In this document: positions 1-9,509 of the stretch, piece after piece
Numbering within the stretch: position 1 is the first letter of the stretch
How the letters are laid out: each line of letters begins with the position of its first letter
Source: Streptomyces atroolivaceus
GTDB taxonomy: Bacteria; Actinomycetota; Actinomycetes; Streptomycetales; Streptomycetaceae
Length of the DNA: 64,000 bases
NCBI RefSeq assembly: GCF_000717025.1
Contig: NZ_JNXG01000022.1
Location: forward strand, 1-64,000
Reading direction: 5' to 3'
Made by a program: the position numbers and the translations under genes
The notes under the pieces: generated by a model
Databases searched by the model: none
What the model was told of the DNA's origin: nothing
Seen by the model: the letters and a program-made list of their open reading frames with translations, nothing else

Positions 1-738
1 CTGGACCAGCTGACGGCCAAGCAGGCCGAGTCGCTGCAGAAGATCCAGGCGAAGCAGCGCACCCTCGCGCAGCAGCGCCAGGAGGCGCAGGGCAAGCTCA
101 CCGACGTCGCCGACGTCCACAAGACCCTGAACGAGAACAAGAAGACGTCCCAGGGCAAGCTCGCCGAGGCGCAGAAGCTGCTCAACACCCTCACCGCCGC
201 CGAGCGCGCCAGGATCGCCGAAGAGGAACAGCGCGCCGGCCGTGCCGCCGCCGACCGCGTCGAGCGCGGCAACGAGGCTCCCGCCTCCGCCGATGGCGAC
301 GCCGGGGGCGGCGTCGGTGTCGGCGTCGGTGGCGGCGGCAATGACGGCGGCGGCGGTGAGCAGGCCGACCTCGGCAACGAGGTCCCTGCCTCCGCCCTCG
401 GCGCCGCTGCCCTCCAGGCCGCCGACACGCGGGTGGGCAAGCCGTACGCCCGCTACGCCACGGGCCCCGACTCCTTCGACTGCTCCGGTCTGACCCAGTG
501 GGCCTACGCCCAGGCCGGCGTCCAGATCAGCCGCACCACCTACACCCAGATCAACGAAGGCACCCGCATCCCGCGCAGCCAGCTGAAACCGGGCGACCTC
601 GTCTTCTTCAGCAACACCTCGCACGTGGGCCTCTACGCGGGCAACAACACCGTGCTGCACGCCCCGTACCCGGGCACCTACGTCCGCTACGAGTCGATGA
701 ACACCATCGGCAGCTTCCAGGCCGCGGTGCGCATCTGA
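1..738 (+). CDS. NlpC/P60 peptidoglycan endopeptidase, 5' end cut
   Basis: C-terminal 245 residues of a secreted cell-wall hydrolase; the start lies left of the window. The visible part begins with a charged Gln/Lys/Glu-rich segment (about residues 1-80) that looks like the coiled-coil stalk of Streptomyces NlpC/P60 proteins. A Gly/Asp-rich linker follows (about residues 95-120), then the NlpC/P60 domain (about 140-245). The catalytic Cys sits in FDCSGLTQ, the His in TSHVGLYAG, and the third polar position is probably the His of VLHAPYPG. The family cleaves the D-Glu to diaminopimelate bond of the peptidoglycan stem peptide outside the membrane. The stop is TGA at 736-738. Product class is very sure; substrate is inferred. 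Confidence 0.93.
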   Translation: MDQLTAKQAESLQKIQAKQRTLAQQRQEAQGKLTDVADVHKTLNENKKTSQGKLAEAQKLLNTLTAAERARIAEEEQRAGRAAADRVERGNEAPASADGDAGGGVGVGVGGGGNDGGGGEQADLGNEVPASALGAAALQAADTRVGKPYARYATGPDSFDCSGLTQWAYAQAGVQISRTTYTQINEGTRIPRSQLKPGDLVFFSNTSHVGLYAGNNTVLHAPYPGTYVRYESMNTIGSFQAAVRI

Positions 739-1051
739 TCACGTCCGGACGTGGGAGCGTGCTTCTGCTCCCCGTCCTGAGGCGTGGCGGGGGCGGGCCG
801 TCCCGGACCACGACCCCTCACCGGCATCGGCGACCCACCCGTTCCGCCCGCTCCGGAGGACGGGTTCCGGGCGGAGCGCGGCCCCTGACAGCGATTCGAG
901 CTCGTACGCCACGTGGCCGAGCCTCCCCCGCTCCTGCGCGGCCTCACCCCCGCACCGACCTGTGAACCAAGTCAATGAGCGTAGTAGCCTGCCATGACTG
1001 AGGCCGCTGGGATGCCGACCCGCCCGAACCGCCAAGGACCGGAGACCTCGA
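739..1051. other. intergenic stretch, no gene seen
   Basis: About 313 bases between the NlpC gene and the methyltransferase. A perfect 14-nt palindrome (740-753, CACGTCCGGACGTG) and a weak GGGAGC/GCTCCC stem (753-772) lie just after the NlpC stop and could end its transcript. A second imperfect stem spans roughly 844-874. I see no convincing promoter or small ORF. Confidence 0.4.
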
Positions 1052-3037
1052 ATGCCCGCAGCCGGCGCCGTACCGGTCAGTCTCGCCGAGATCGCCCGGA
1101 TCGCGGGTGTGGGGCGGGCAGCGGTCAGCAACTGGCGCCGGCGCCATGACTCGTTCCCCTCCCGCATCGGCGGTACGGACGTCAGCCCCCAGTTCTCGCT
1201 GTCCGAAGTGGAACAGTGGCTGCGCGACAACGGCAAGCTCCACGACGTCACCGGCCGCGAATTCCTGTGGCCCCGGTTCGAGGCGCTCGGCAGCAGGGAC
1301 GCCTCGGGTCTCGCCGTCGCCGAGGCCGCCCGCCGGATGCGCTCCCCGCGGAAACGTTCCACCCTCGCGGAGCTCTCCGACGAGGCGCGGGACCTGGCCG
1401 GTGAGGCCGCGCGGCTGGGACGGATCGAGGGACCGCGCGAGACGTTCGAGTTCCTGCTGCAGCGCTGGCTGGACACCCACGTGCGCCAGCTCAGCACCAC
1501 ACCCGCGCAGCTGGCGTCGCTCATGGTCAGGATCGCGCTCGGTGCCCGGCTCGGTCAGGGCGCCGGGGGCCTGACGGTCTTCGATCCGGCGTGCGGCACC
1601 GGGCATCTGCCGGTCGCGGCCGCCCAGGAGTACACCGGCCCGGGGCTGACCCTGGTGGGATGCGAGCGCGATCCGGCGCTCGCCGCCCTCGCCACCGCCC
1701 GCCTCGGTTTCGTGGCGGAGGGCCGGACCGGCGTGCGTACGGAGATCGCCACGGCCGACGCCCTGCGAGCCGATCCGTTCGCAGGGCTGCGGGCCGACAT
1801 CGCGCTGTGCAACCCGCCCTTCAACGAGCGCGACTGGGGCTACGAGGAGCTGGCCACCGACCAGCGCTGGGCCCACGGGCTGCCGCCGCGCACCGAACCG
1901 GAGCTGGCCTGGGTCCAGCACCTGCTGACCCACCTGCGGCCCGGCGGCGCCGCCGTGGCCGTCCTCCCCCCGGCCGTCGCGTCACGGAGGGCGGGCCGCC
2001 GCATCCGGGGATCACTGCTGCGTACGGGCATGCTGCGGGCGGTCGTCGCACTGCCGCCGGGCTGTGCGCAGCCGCACAGCGTCTCGCTCCAGCTGTGGGT
2101 GCTGCGGGCGGCTCCGGACGGTCCCGCCTCCACCGCCCAGAACGTCCTCCTGCTGGACGCCAACCGGCTCGCGAAGTCCGGCGCACGCGAACAGGGACCC
2201 GAATGGGGCCCGTTGACGGATTTCGTCCTGTCCGCCGTGTCGCAGCTCGACGTCCCGGAGGGCGAACTCCCGGACGGGGCCGTACGGGTCCCGCTCCTCG
2301 ACCTGCTGGACGACGAGGTCGACGTCACTCCGGGCCGCCACATCTCGGCGGGAGCACCGTCGGGCGTCGAACTCGCGGCTTCGTGGACTGAGTTGACGGG
2401 CGCTCTCGGCCAGCTGACCGCATTGACGCAGCATCTGTCGAAGCTGAGCCTCTCGGCCGGGGGCGCGCGCACGACCGTCACCGTCGGCGACCTCGTCAAG
2501 GCCGGAGCCCTCACCCTGCGCGCCGGCCAGCAGCCGGCGGCGACCACGGCGTCACCCCACGAGACCGACCTGGCGCTGCTCACCGTCCCCGACCTGCTGA
2601 GGGACGGCACTCCGGGCACCCGGGTGGCTCCCGAGGCCGCCGGGACCGTGGCCGAGGAGGGCGACGTCGTGGTCGCCGGTGTGGTCCGCGCGTTCAGGGC
2701 GTGGGTGCACGAAGGTCCGCCGATGGCCCTGGGTCCACAGCTCTACGCCCTGCGCGTGGAGCCCGCGAGACTGAACGCCCACTTCCTGGCCGGCTGCCTG
2801 CGCGCCCCGTCCAACGGCCGCCAGGCCGGCACGCACGCATCGAGTTCGTCCCGCGTCGACATCAGGCGCCTGCACGTGCTGCAGCTGCCCCTGGAGGAGC
2901 AGGCCGGTTATGCGGAGGTGTTCCGGCGCCTCACCTCGTTCAGGCACCTGCTGAGAGGGGCGGACGTACTCGGCGAGCAGCTCGCGGACGACATCAGCGA
3001 CCGGCTCGCGGCGGGTGGCCTGACCGCTGGACGGTAG
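1052..3037 (+). CDS. Solitary type I-like N-6 adenine DNA methyltransferase with N-terminal HTH and C-terminal specificity-like region
   Basis: 661 aa. Residues about 8-30 form a helix-turn-helix (SLAEIARIAGVGRAAVSNW). The central region is an HsdM-like gamma-class methyltransferase: the SAM-binding motif is DPACGTGHLP and the catalytic motif IV is NPPF, followed by an acidic/aromatic stretch. The last 200 residues resemble half of a type I HsdS subunit, including the SSSRVDIRRLHVLQLPLEEQ stretch typical of target-recognition domains. It should bind SAM and methylate adenine at a specific site. No restriction subunit, HsdS or BREX/Pgl gene lies nearby, so I infer an orphan methylase with a regulatory or self-marking role. 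ATG 1052 starts the conserved HTH region. It ends in a hairpin shared with the convergent protease gene. Confidence 0.88.
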   Translation: MPAAGAVPVSLAEIARIAGVGRAAVSNWRRRHDSFPSRIGGTDVSPQFSLSEVEQWLRDNGKLHDVTGREFLWPRFEALGSRDASGLAVAEAARRMRSPRKRSTLAELSDEARDLAGEAARLGRIEGPRETFEFLLQRWLDTHVRQLSTTPAQLASLMVRIALGARLGQGAGGLTVFDPACGTGHLPVAAAQEYTGPGLTLVGCERDPALAALATARLGFVAEGRTGVRTEIATADALRADPFAGLRADIALCNPPFNERDWGYEELATDQRWAHGLPPRTEPELAWVQHLLTHLRPGGAAVAVLPPAVASRRAGRRIRGSLLRTGMLRAVVALPPGCAQPHSVSLQLWVLRAAPDGPASTAQNVLLLDANRLAKSGAREQGPEWGPLTDFVLSAVSQLDVPEGELPDGAVRVPLLDLLDDEVDVTPGRHISAGAPSGVELAASWTELTGALGQLTALTQHLSKLSLSAGGARTTVTVGDLVKAGALTLRAGQQPAATTASPHETDLALLTVPDLLRDGTPGTRVAPEAAGTVAEEGDVVVAGVVRAFRAWVHEGPPMALGPQLYALRVEPARLNAHFLAGCLRAPSNGRQAGTHASSSSRVDIRRLHVLQLPLEEQAGYAEVFRRLTSFRHLLRGADVLGEQLADDISDRLAAGGLTAGR

Positions 3038-3061
3038 CCGCGGCAGGCCGGTGTGCGCGGA

Positions 3062-3095
3062 CGAGCCCGCCCCCTCGCGTGAGGGAGCGGGCTCG
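3062..3095. terminator. bidirectional hairpin terminator
   Basis: Inverted repeat CGAGCCCGC plus CCCTC, loop of about 4 nt, then the exact complement. It lies between the stops of the methyltransferase (3037) and the convergent streptogrisin D gene (3118) and so can serve both. No U-tract, as is usual in Streptomyces. Confidence 0.8.
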
Positions 3096-3117
3096 CCGGT
3101 GCACCGATGACCGCAGG

Positions 3118-4203
3118 TCAGCCGATCTCGGCACCGTACGCCGCCAGCGCCTCGGGCACCGGCTGGAAGAACGTCTCGCCGCCCGAGGAGCAGTCGCCGC
3201 TGCCGCCCGAGGTCAGGCCGAGTGCGGTGTCGCCCGAGAAGAGCGAGCCGCCGCTGTCGCCCGGCTCGGCGCAGACCGTGGTCTGGATGAGGCCGTTGAC
3301 GATGTCGCCGTTGCCGTAGTTGACCGTGGCGTCCAGGGCGGTGACCTCACCGTCGTGGACCTGGGTGGTGGAGCCGCTGCGGGTCACCGACATGCCGACG
3401 GTCGCATCACCCGCCTTGGTGATGGCCTGGGTGGAGCCGTTGTAGAGGTCGACCTCGCTGGGGTGCTCCACGTCGGCCGTGTACTTGACCAGGCCGTAGT
3501 CGTTGTCCGGGAAGCTCGAACCCTCGTTGGCGCCGATCTCCGAGCCGCCCTGGGTGTCGGACCAGCTGGTGATCCCCTCGGTGCAGTGCCCGGCGGTCAG
3601 GAAGTACGGCTCGCCGTCCTTGACCACGTTGAAGCCCAGTGAGCAGCGCCCGCTGCCGCCCCAGATGGCCTCGCCACCCGCGATCAGGGGCTTGAACTCC
3701 CCTGCGGTCTTCTTCAGTTCGGCCTTGGAGCCGAGCCCGTCGACGACCTTGCTCAGCTTGTCCCAGGCCGCGCCGTCGACCGTGCGGTCGGCGGTGACGA
3801 CCACCTTGTTGCTGACCGGGTCGACGGCCCAGGAGGTGCCGGGGACGGTGGCCTTGTCGGCGAGGGTCTGCCGGGCGTTCGTCAGCTCGGCGAGCGTGTG
3901 CTGGACGAGTCTGGCCTTGCCGCCCGCCTGGCGGACCTGCTCGGCCGCCGCCTCGTCCACGACGTTGACGACGAGGTTGTCGGCCTTCGCGTCGTAGTAC
4001 GCGCCCGCGGTGTCACCGCCCAGGGCCTTGTCCAGGGTCGTGGCGAGATTTCCGGCCGCGTCCGCGCTGAGGGTACGCGGGGTGGACCGGGGTACGTCTT
4101 CGCTGGCGTTCGCGGTCTGGAACGTCACTCCGGCCGCGACGAGGCCGAGGACGGCCGATCCGGCCAGGGCCACGCGCTTCCTGGATATGCGTCGGTGCTT
4201 CAA
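3118..4203 (-). CDS. sprD: Streptogrisin D-like secreted S1 serine protease precursor
   Basis: 361-aa prepro-protease. TTG start at 4203, chosen because a perfect AGGAGG lies 6 nt upstream and the next residues (KHRRISRKR) form the charged head of a signal peptide; the hydrophobic core and an ANAS cleavage region follow. The propeptide runs to about residue 175 and mature enzyme probably begins at IAGGEAIW. Catalytic triad: His in LTAGHCTE, Asp in DNDYGLVKY, Ser in PGDSGGSLF; paired Cys residues flank His and Ser. The mature sequence matches streptogrisin D as I remember it far better than B. It is exported, self-activates and degrades proteins outside the cell. It sits in the same orientation as sprB about 11 kb away, on the other side of the FxSxx cassette. 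Confidence 0.9.
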   Translation of the reverse strand: MKHRRISRKRVALAGSAVLGLVAAGVTFQTANASEDVPRSTPRTLSADAAGNLATTLDKALGGDTAGAYYDAKADNLVVNVVDEAAAEQVRQAGGKARLVQHTLAELTNARQTLADKATVPGTSWAVDPVSNKVVVTADRTVDGAAWDKLSKVVDGLGSKAELKKTAGEFKPLIAGGEAIWGGSGRCSLGFNVVKDGEPYFLTAGHCTEGITSWSDTQGGSEIGANEGSSFPDNDYGLVKYTADVEHPSEVDLYNGSTQAITKAGDATVGMSVTRSGSTTQVHDGEVTALDATVNYGNGDIVNGLIQTTVCAEPGDSGGSLFSGDTALGLTSGGSGDCSSGGETFFQPVPEALAAYGAEIG

Positions 4204-4640
4204 CTTCGACCTCCTGTGGGGCCGTGCACGGACAAGTGGGGTGTCCGGAACACGGAGGATGGGGCGCCCACTATTCCGATGCGACCGGTAGCACACAAGG
4301 TCGACTTCCGGACGCACACACGACGACGACCGTTCACCCGCGCCGTGTTCACAAGCCGGACGTCACACCACGTCGGTTCCGTTCGCGAACACCCGGCGCG
4401 ACGGGATGTCGGCAGCGGGTGAGGACTGGTCCTGTCCTGTAACAGCTCCCGGAGTCCGGATGCCGTGGAGGGCGTCCCTCGAGCCGGACACCACCGAATG
4501 CCTCCGGACGTCCCCGAACACCACCGTCTCGTCCCGACAGGGAGTGCCGGTATCGCTTCCGATAGGTCATCATCGAACAGGCAGTACACACCGGGCAGTT
4601 GATGCCCGGACCGAGCGGGGTGACCGAGCGGAGGAGCGGC
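4204..4640. other. divergent intergenic region, no gene seen
   Basis: 437 bases between the divergent starts of sprD (minus) and the alpha/beta hydrolase (plus). It must contain both promoters, but I could not pick convincing -35/-10 pairs. The open frames that cross it have no ribosome binding site and poor codon structure. Confidence 0.35.
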
Positions 4641-5525
4641 GTGCGAAGTCGGGTGCGCGTGGGGGACGGACGGCATCTGATGGTCGAGCGTCAGGGGGAC
4701 CCCCGAGGCAGACCGGTGTTCCTCCTGCACGGGATGCCGGGCAGCCGGCTGGGTCCCGCTCCACGCGGGATGGTCCTCTACCAGCGGAAGACGCAGCTGA
4801 TCGCCTACGACCGGCCGGGGTACGGCGGCTCCGACCGTCAGCCGGGGCGCAGGGTGATGGATGTCGCGGAGGACGTACGGGCGATCGCCGACTCGCTCGG
4901 TCTGGAGCGCTTCGCCGTGGTCGGCCGCTCGGGCGGCGCTCCGCACGCCCTGGCCTGCGCGGCGCTGATGCCCGACCGGGTCACCCGGACCGCCGCCCTG
5001 GTCAGCCTGGCTCCCCGGGATGCCGAAGGCCTCGACTGGTTCGACGGGATGGCCGCCTCGAACGTGCTCGCGTACTCCAGGGCCACGGCCGATCCGGACG
5101 GGCTGGCGGAGTCGTTCATCAGCCGCTCGGAGGCGATCCGGCAGGACCCGGCAAGGCTCCTGGACGACCTCCGCCGGGAGCTGACCGACTCCGACCGGGT
5201 CGTGGTCAACGACGCCGGGATCCGCACGATGCTGCTGGCCAACTTCCGTGAGGGTCTGCGCACTTCGGCCTACGGCTGGATCGACGACGCGATGGCGTTC
5301 TCCCGGCCGTGGGGGTTCGACCCCGCGGACATCAGGGGGCCGGTGATGCTGTGGCACGGGGTGAAGGACGTGTTCTCACCCGTGGGACACTCCCGCTGGC
5401 TGGCAGCACAGATCCCCGGCGCCACCGCCGTACTGGAACCGGCGGCGGCACACTTCGACGCGCTGTCCGTACTGCCGGACATCCTCAACTGGCTGCTGGA
5501 CGACCGGGAAGCCGCCGTCTGCTGA
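4641..5525 (+). CDS. alpha/beta hydrolase
   Basis: 294 aa, alpha/beta-hydrolase fold. The oxyanion-hole region is HGMPGS near residue 30, the nucleophile elbow is GRSGG (about residue 96), the acid is probably Asp in GVKDVFSP, and the base His lies in AAAHFDAL near the C-terminus, so the full triad is present. GTG 4641 is chosen because GAGGAG lies 4 nt upstream; an in-frame ATG at 4599 has no ribosome binding site. No signal peptide, so it acts in the cytoplasm. It resembles proline-iminopeptidase and haloalkane-dehalogenase relatives, but the substrate cannot be read from sequence. It converges on fxsT and shares a terminator with it. Confidence 0.88.
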   Translation: MRSRVRVGDGRHLMVERQGDPRGRPVFLLHGMPGSRLGPAPRGMVLYQRKTQLIAYDRPGYGGSDRQPGRRVMDVAEDVRAIADSLGLERFAVVGRSGGAPHALACAALMPDRVTRTAALVSLAPRDAEGLDWFDGMAASNVLAYSRATADPDGLAESFISRSEAIRQDPARLLDDLRRELTDSDRVVVNDAGIRTMLLANFREGLRTSAYGWIDDAMAFSRPWGFDPADIRGPVMLWHGVKDVFSPVGHSRWLAAQIPGATAVLEPAAAHFDALSVLPDILNWLLDDREAAVC

Positions 5526-5536
5526 TCGAGGAAGGT

Positions 5537-5568
5537 GCTCCGGGCCCCGGACCTCCGGGGCCCGGAGC
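5537..5568. terminator. bidirectional hairpin terminator
   Basis: Perfect 14-bp stem GCTCCGGGCCCCGG with loop ACCT between the convergent stops of the alpha/beta hydrolase (5525) and fxsT (5577). It probably ends the whole fxs operon on the minus strand. Confidence 0.82.
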
Positions 5569-5576
5569 CCGCCGGC

Positions 5577-8500
5577 TCACACCGCCATCGGCTCCAGCTC
5601 GCGCCGGAACCTCCGCTCGTCCCTCGCTATCCGGGTCAGCGGGTGCTCGTCCCCGAGCTGTCGCGCCAGCTCGTCCCCCGTCTCCGCGCGCACCCTCGTC
5701 GCCTCGTCCTTGCGTCCCATCGCGTCGAGCGTGACCGCGATGTTCGAGGTCATGGCCAGGGTCTCCGGGTGGTGCGCCCCGAGGACCTCCCTGAGCTGGC
5801 CCGCCACCGTGCGCTCCGTCTCCAGCACGATCTCGGACCCGCCACGGTCGGCCGTGGCGTTGGCCAGGTTCATCACGGAGAACAGCGTGTTCGGGTGCTC
5901 CCTTCCGAACACCTCGCGCATGGAGGCCACCACCCGCGTCAGCAGCTTCTCCGCCTCCAGGGACTCGCCGGTCCCCGAGAGGTAGACGCCGAGGTTGTTC
6001 TGCGCGGCCAGGGTGTACGGATGCTGCTCCCCCGGCACCTTCATGTACTGGTCGACCACCTCCTGGGCGGTGTCCCTTGCGGCGACGGGCTCCCCCGCCG
6101 CGAACAGGTCGGCCGCCATGTTCAGGTCGCAGGCCAGCGATTCGGGGTTGGCGGAGGTGTACTTGGCCCGGTACCTGGCCCGGGTGGCCACGGTGAGCCT
6201 CCGCGCGTCCTCCAGCTGGCCCGCCCTGCGCAGGGAGACCGCCAGGCTCTTCGCGGCGCTCAGCGTGGTGGGATAGGTCCGGCCGAGTGTGGCCTTGAAA
6301 CTGTCGTATGTCCGGCTGAGCAGGCCGACCGAGTCCTCGTACCGCCCGACCTCACGCAGGTCACGCGCCAGGCACATGGCGGAGGACAGGCTGTACGGGT
6401 GCTCGGGCCCCAGGACCTCGGACCGCAGGTCGTAGACGTCCTGGTCGATCTCCCTGGCGCGTGCGTACTGTCCGACGCTCCGCAGGTTCAGCGCCAGGTT
6501 GTTGGCCGCGGCCAGCGTCCGGGGGTGCCGGTCGTGGAAGATCTGGCTGAACCCCTCGTGAGCCGCGGTCGCCAGCTCGATCGCCCTGCCGTAGTCACCG
6601 AGCAGCCCCAGGTCGATGGCCAGGCTGCTGGTGGTCATGTAGGTGTGGGGATGCTCGGGCCCCAGCACCTCCCGCTGCCGGCTGAGAGTGAACTCGTCGA
6701 GCTCCTTGGCCTCCACGTACCGGCCGCGGGTGCGCAGGATGTTGGACTGGTGGAAGCAGAGGTAGAGGTACTGCAGGTCCCGTTCCCCCAGCATGTCCCG
6801 CCATGTGTCGCGGAGCTCGTCCCCGAGCCGGCCCGCCGTCCGGACGTCTCCCCGCTTCCACAGGTAGCGCACCCGGTCGATCAGCAGCCTGCGGGTCTCC
6901 GGCTCCCTGCAGTTGCGCGCGTCCGACGGGCCGAGGTGCGGCCAGATCGTGGCGAAACGCGGCCAGGTCTCGGGGTTGTCGATCGGCTCGTCGTCGTCGG
7001 GCCGGGCACCCGCCAGGATGCGGTGGACGACATGCCTGGCCTCGCGCTGCTCCTCCTCGCTGAGCTGCGCCCTGATGACCGCCTGCACCAGCCGGTGCAC
7101 CTGGATGGAGTTCGACACCTGGTCGACCTTGGCGAGGGCGAAGCGGCCGATCTCCCGGATGACCCGGCCCAGCACCAGCTTCTCCTGGAGCGAGGCGTCG
7201 TACGGCTTCAGCGCCTCGATCATCTCCTTGCTGTAGAGGAGGTTCGCGGAGATCGGCTCGGGCGCGAAGAACGCGCAGAGCTGGAGCAGCCGCACCGCGG
7301 CGGGGGAACGCTCCTTGAGGCGTTCGATGGAGATGTTCCAGGTGGCCGCCACCGGCTCCGGGTAGTTGGCCGGCTGGTTCAGGGCGAGGACCTGGGGGGC
7401 CTGGCGGGCCAGCTGCTCCAGGTAGGCGTCGATCGGGGTGGCGGTCTCCGCGATCCACGCCGCCGCCTGTTCGACCGCGAGCGGAAGGTCCCCGACGGCG
7501 GTCGCCACCTGCGCTGCGTCCTCGTCGCTCAGCCCCGGTGCACGGCGCTGGAGGTGCTCGATCGACTCCTCCCGCAGGAACACGTCGACGGGCAGCGCGT
7601 CACCGTGCTGGGACCACGTCTGGTTCCTCGACGTGACGAGGATGTGTCCCGAGCCGCCCTGCGGGAAGTAGCGGCTGAGGCGTTCGGGATCGTCGGCGTT
7701 GTCGAAGACCAGCAGCCAGCGTTCGGAGGGCACACCCCGCCGCAGCAGGTCCACGGCTTCCTGGGACGCGGCCGCCATGTCGTCGCCGCCCTGGGCGCCG
7801 AGCCGTACGGCGAGTTCCGCGAGGCTGGCCACGACGTCGTCGATCTGTTCGGACGATATCCACCACACCAGGTCGTAGTCGGCCATGAAGCGGTGCACGT
7901 ACTCCAGGGCCACCTGCGTCTTGCCGACGCCGCCGAGGCCGTACAGGGTCTGCGGCTGCGGCAGCACCACGGCCATACCGCCGCCGAGCTGGTCACGCAT
8001 CCGCTCCAGGACCAGGGAGCGGCCGGTGAAGCCCGGGTTGCGGGGCGGTGCGTTCCAGATCCGGGGCACGGTGCCCGGGAAGCGGGGACCGGGCGACATT
8101 CCGTCGCCGAGCTGCACCGGCCGGTCCAGGGCGCGCATGAGGGCCGTGGTGGCGTGCACCTCGTCCAGCCGGAACAGGTCGACCGGGTTGCGGTCGATGT
8201 ACGGCGCGGACAGCCGTACGTCACTGACCCTGAGAGGCAGCAGCTGACGCCGGCCCCCGCCGGGATCCTCGGAGACCGCCCTCTCCCAGAGGTCGACGGC
8301 CCGCTGCGACTTGAGGTAGGCGCTGGAGAGCAGGACGACCGTGCGGGCGGCGGTCTCGGCCGCGTGCGGGGCGTCGACGGGGCCCGGGTCGGCGGAGACG
8401 TCGCGCGGGACCACGCGGAACCCCGCCCGGGTGAGGACCGATTCGATCCAGTCGGCCCACATGCGGTTCTCCGCCACATAGCTGAGGAAGAGATCGGCGG

Positions 8501-9509
8501 GCAGCGCGGGCCTGCGCCGGGTGAACGCGTCACGGATGCGCAGCCGCACCTCGTCGCCCACCTGGGGCATAGAGGTGATCTCCTGCTGTGTGACGACCGC
8601 GGTGAGGCGTTCGAAGGCGGACAGGAGCGAGTTGCTCAGCCCGGCCTCGTCGCCGAAGGTGGCCAGGGTCTCCTCGTACGCGTAGTAGGGGCGGTACGGG
8701 ATCTCCACCGCGCCCCAGTAGGCGGTGAGTTCGTCGCCCGAGAGGTCACGGGGCAGCCGGTCGAACTTCAGCCGGGCCAGCGCCCGGCCGGCGTCCGCCT
8801 TCTCCTTCTCGCCTTCGTCGATCCGCATCGGGACGGGGAAGATGGAGATGGGCCGGCCGGTGTAACGCTCGGCGATCTGCCGGGCGACCGAGGCCGCGCC
8901 GTCGATGGACTGGTCGCTGAGGGTGAAGCAGTCGACGAGCACGTCCGGGAGGTGGACGGTGCAGATGTCGGCGATGTCGCTGAGCCCTGTACGGCTGTCG
9001 ATGAGGACGTAGTCGTAGTTGGCCTTCATGTCGTCCCGCAGGGCGTCGAAGAAGTGGCCGCCGCCGAGCCGGTCGTAGAAGTTGTCCCAGTCGAAGGTGG
9101 AGACGGTGGCGGAGTACTCACGGTTCTGCCGCCCGGCGGAGACGAAGTCGAGGGTGCCGCCCCTCGGGAACTCCCAGCCGAACGTCTCGGGGGTGAGCGA
9201 GACCGCGTGCGGCTGGATGCGGGCGTAGTCGCGGTGCCAGTCGTCGGCCCGCTGGGCGGGGTTGGTCGCCGCCCAGGCGTACTCGGTGATCAGGTCGATC
9301 ACGCCGGTGGTGGCCCCGAGCGTCGAGGGGTCGAGGAAGGGATGGAAGAACCGGTGGAGTCCCGGGGCCTCCAGGTCCCAGTCGACGGCCAGCACCCGTT
9401 TGCCGTTGGCGGCGAGGATCCAGGCGGTGTTGGCCAGGGCCATGGTGCGCCCCGTGCCGCCCTTGTACGAGTAGAAAGTGACGATGCGCCCGTCACGACC
9501 GGCTGTCAT
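5577..9509 (-). CDS. fxsT: FxsT: KGG-ATPase, TIR-like, NB-ARC and TPR fusion of the FxSxx-COOH system
   Basis: 1310-aa multidomain protein, domains in order. (1) Residues 10-300, a MinD/ParA-type P-loop ATPase whose Walker A reads KGGTGRT (16-22), the variant with Arg in place of the usual Lys. (2) About 330-465, a TIR-like domain starting DLFLSYVAENRMW, with an acidic residue in DLWERAV. (3) About 500-760, an NB-ARC/STAND NTPase with Walker A GLGGVGKT and Walker B WLLVFDNADD. (4) About 910-1300, roughly nine 42-residue kinesin-light-chain TPRs with the repeated LGxxHPxTL signature. This layout matches the TPR protein of FxSxx systems. Its ATG overlaps the fxsC stop (ATGA), so the two are translationally coupled. 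The NLR-like form suggests a sensor or effector switch; its partner in the peptide system is not established. Confidence 0.9.
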   Translation of the reverse strand: MTAGRDGRIVTFYSYKGGTGRTMALANTAWILAANGKRVLAVDWDLEAPGLHRFFHPFLDPSTLGATTGVIDLITEYAWAATNPAQRADDWHRDYARIQPHAVSLTPETFGWEFPRGGTLDFVSAGRQNREYSATVSTFDWDNFYDRLGGGHFFDALRDDMKANYDYVLIDSRTGLSDIADICTVHLPDVLVDCFTLSDQSIDGAASVARQIAERYTGRPISIFPVPMRIDEGEKEKADAGRALARLKFDRLPRDLSGDELTAYWGAVEIPYRPYYAYEETLATFGDEAGLSNSLLSAFERLTAVVTQQEITSMPQVGDEVRLRIRDAFTRRRPALPADLFLSYVAENRMWADWIESVLTRAGFRVVPRDVSADPGPVDAPHAAETAARTVVLLSSAYLKSQRAVDLWERAVSEDPGGGRRQLLPLRVSDVRLSAPYIDRNPVDLFRLDEVHATTALMRALDRPVQLGDGMSPGPRFPGTVPRIWNAPPRNPGFTGRSLVLERMRDQLGGGMAVVLPQPQTLYGLGGVGKTQVALEYVHRFMADYDLVWWISSEQIDDVVASLAELAVRLGAQGGDDMAAASQEAVDLLRRGVPSERWLLVFDNADDPERLSRYFPQGGSGHILVTSRNQTWSQHGDALPVDVFLREESIEHLQRRAPGLSDEDAAQVATAVGDLPLAVEQAAAWIAETATPIDAYLEQLARQAPQVLALNQPANYPEPVAATWNISIERLKERSPAAVRLLQLCAFFAPEPISANLLYSKEMIEALKPYDASLQEKLVLGRVIREIGRFALAKVDQVSNSIQVHRLVQAVIRAQLSEEEQREARHVVHRILAGARPDDDEPIDNPETWPRFATIWPHLGPSDARNCREPETRRLLIDRVRYLWKRGDVRTAGRLGDELRDTWRDMLGERDLQYLYLCFHQSNILRTRGRYVEAKELDEFTLSRQREVLGPEHPHTYMTTSSLAIDLGLLGDYGRAIELATAAHEGFSQIFHDRHPRTLAAANNLALNLRSVGQYARAREIDQDVYDLRSEVLGPEHPYSLSSAMCLARDLREVGRYEDSVGLLSRTYDSFKATLGRTYPTTLSAAKSLAVSLRRAGQLEDARRLTVATRARYRAKYTSANPESLACDLNMAADLFAAGEPVAARDTAQEVVDQYMKVPGEQHPYTLAAQNNLGVYLSGTGESLEAEKLLTRVVASMREVFGREHPNTLFSVMNLANATADRGGSEIVLETERTVAGQLREVLGAHHPETLAMTSNIAVTLDAMGRKDEATRVRAETGDELARQLGDEHPLTRIARDERRFRRELEPMAV

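Noticed and set aside
1052..3037. Membership of the methyltransferase in a BREX or Pgl defence system
   Set aside because: No pglZ, brxC or pglW-like gene in the neighbourhood.
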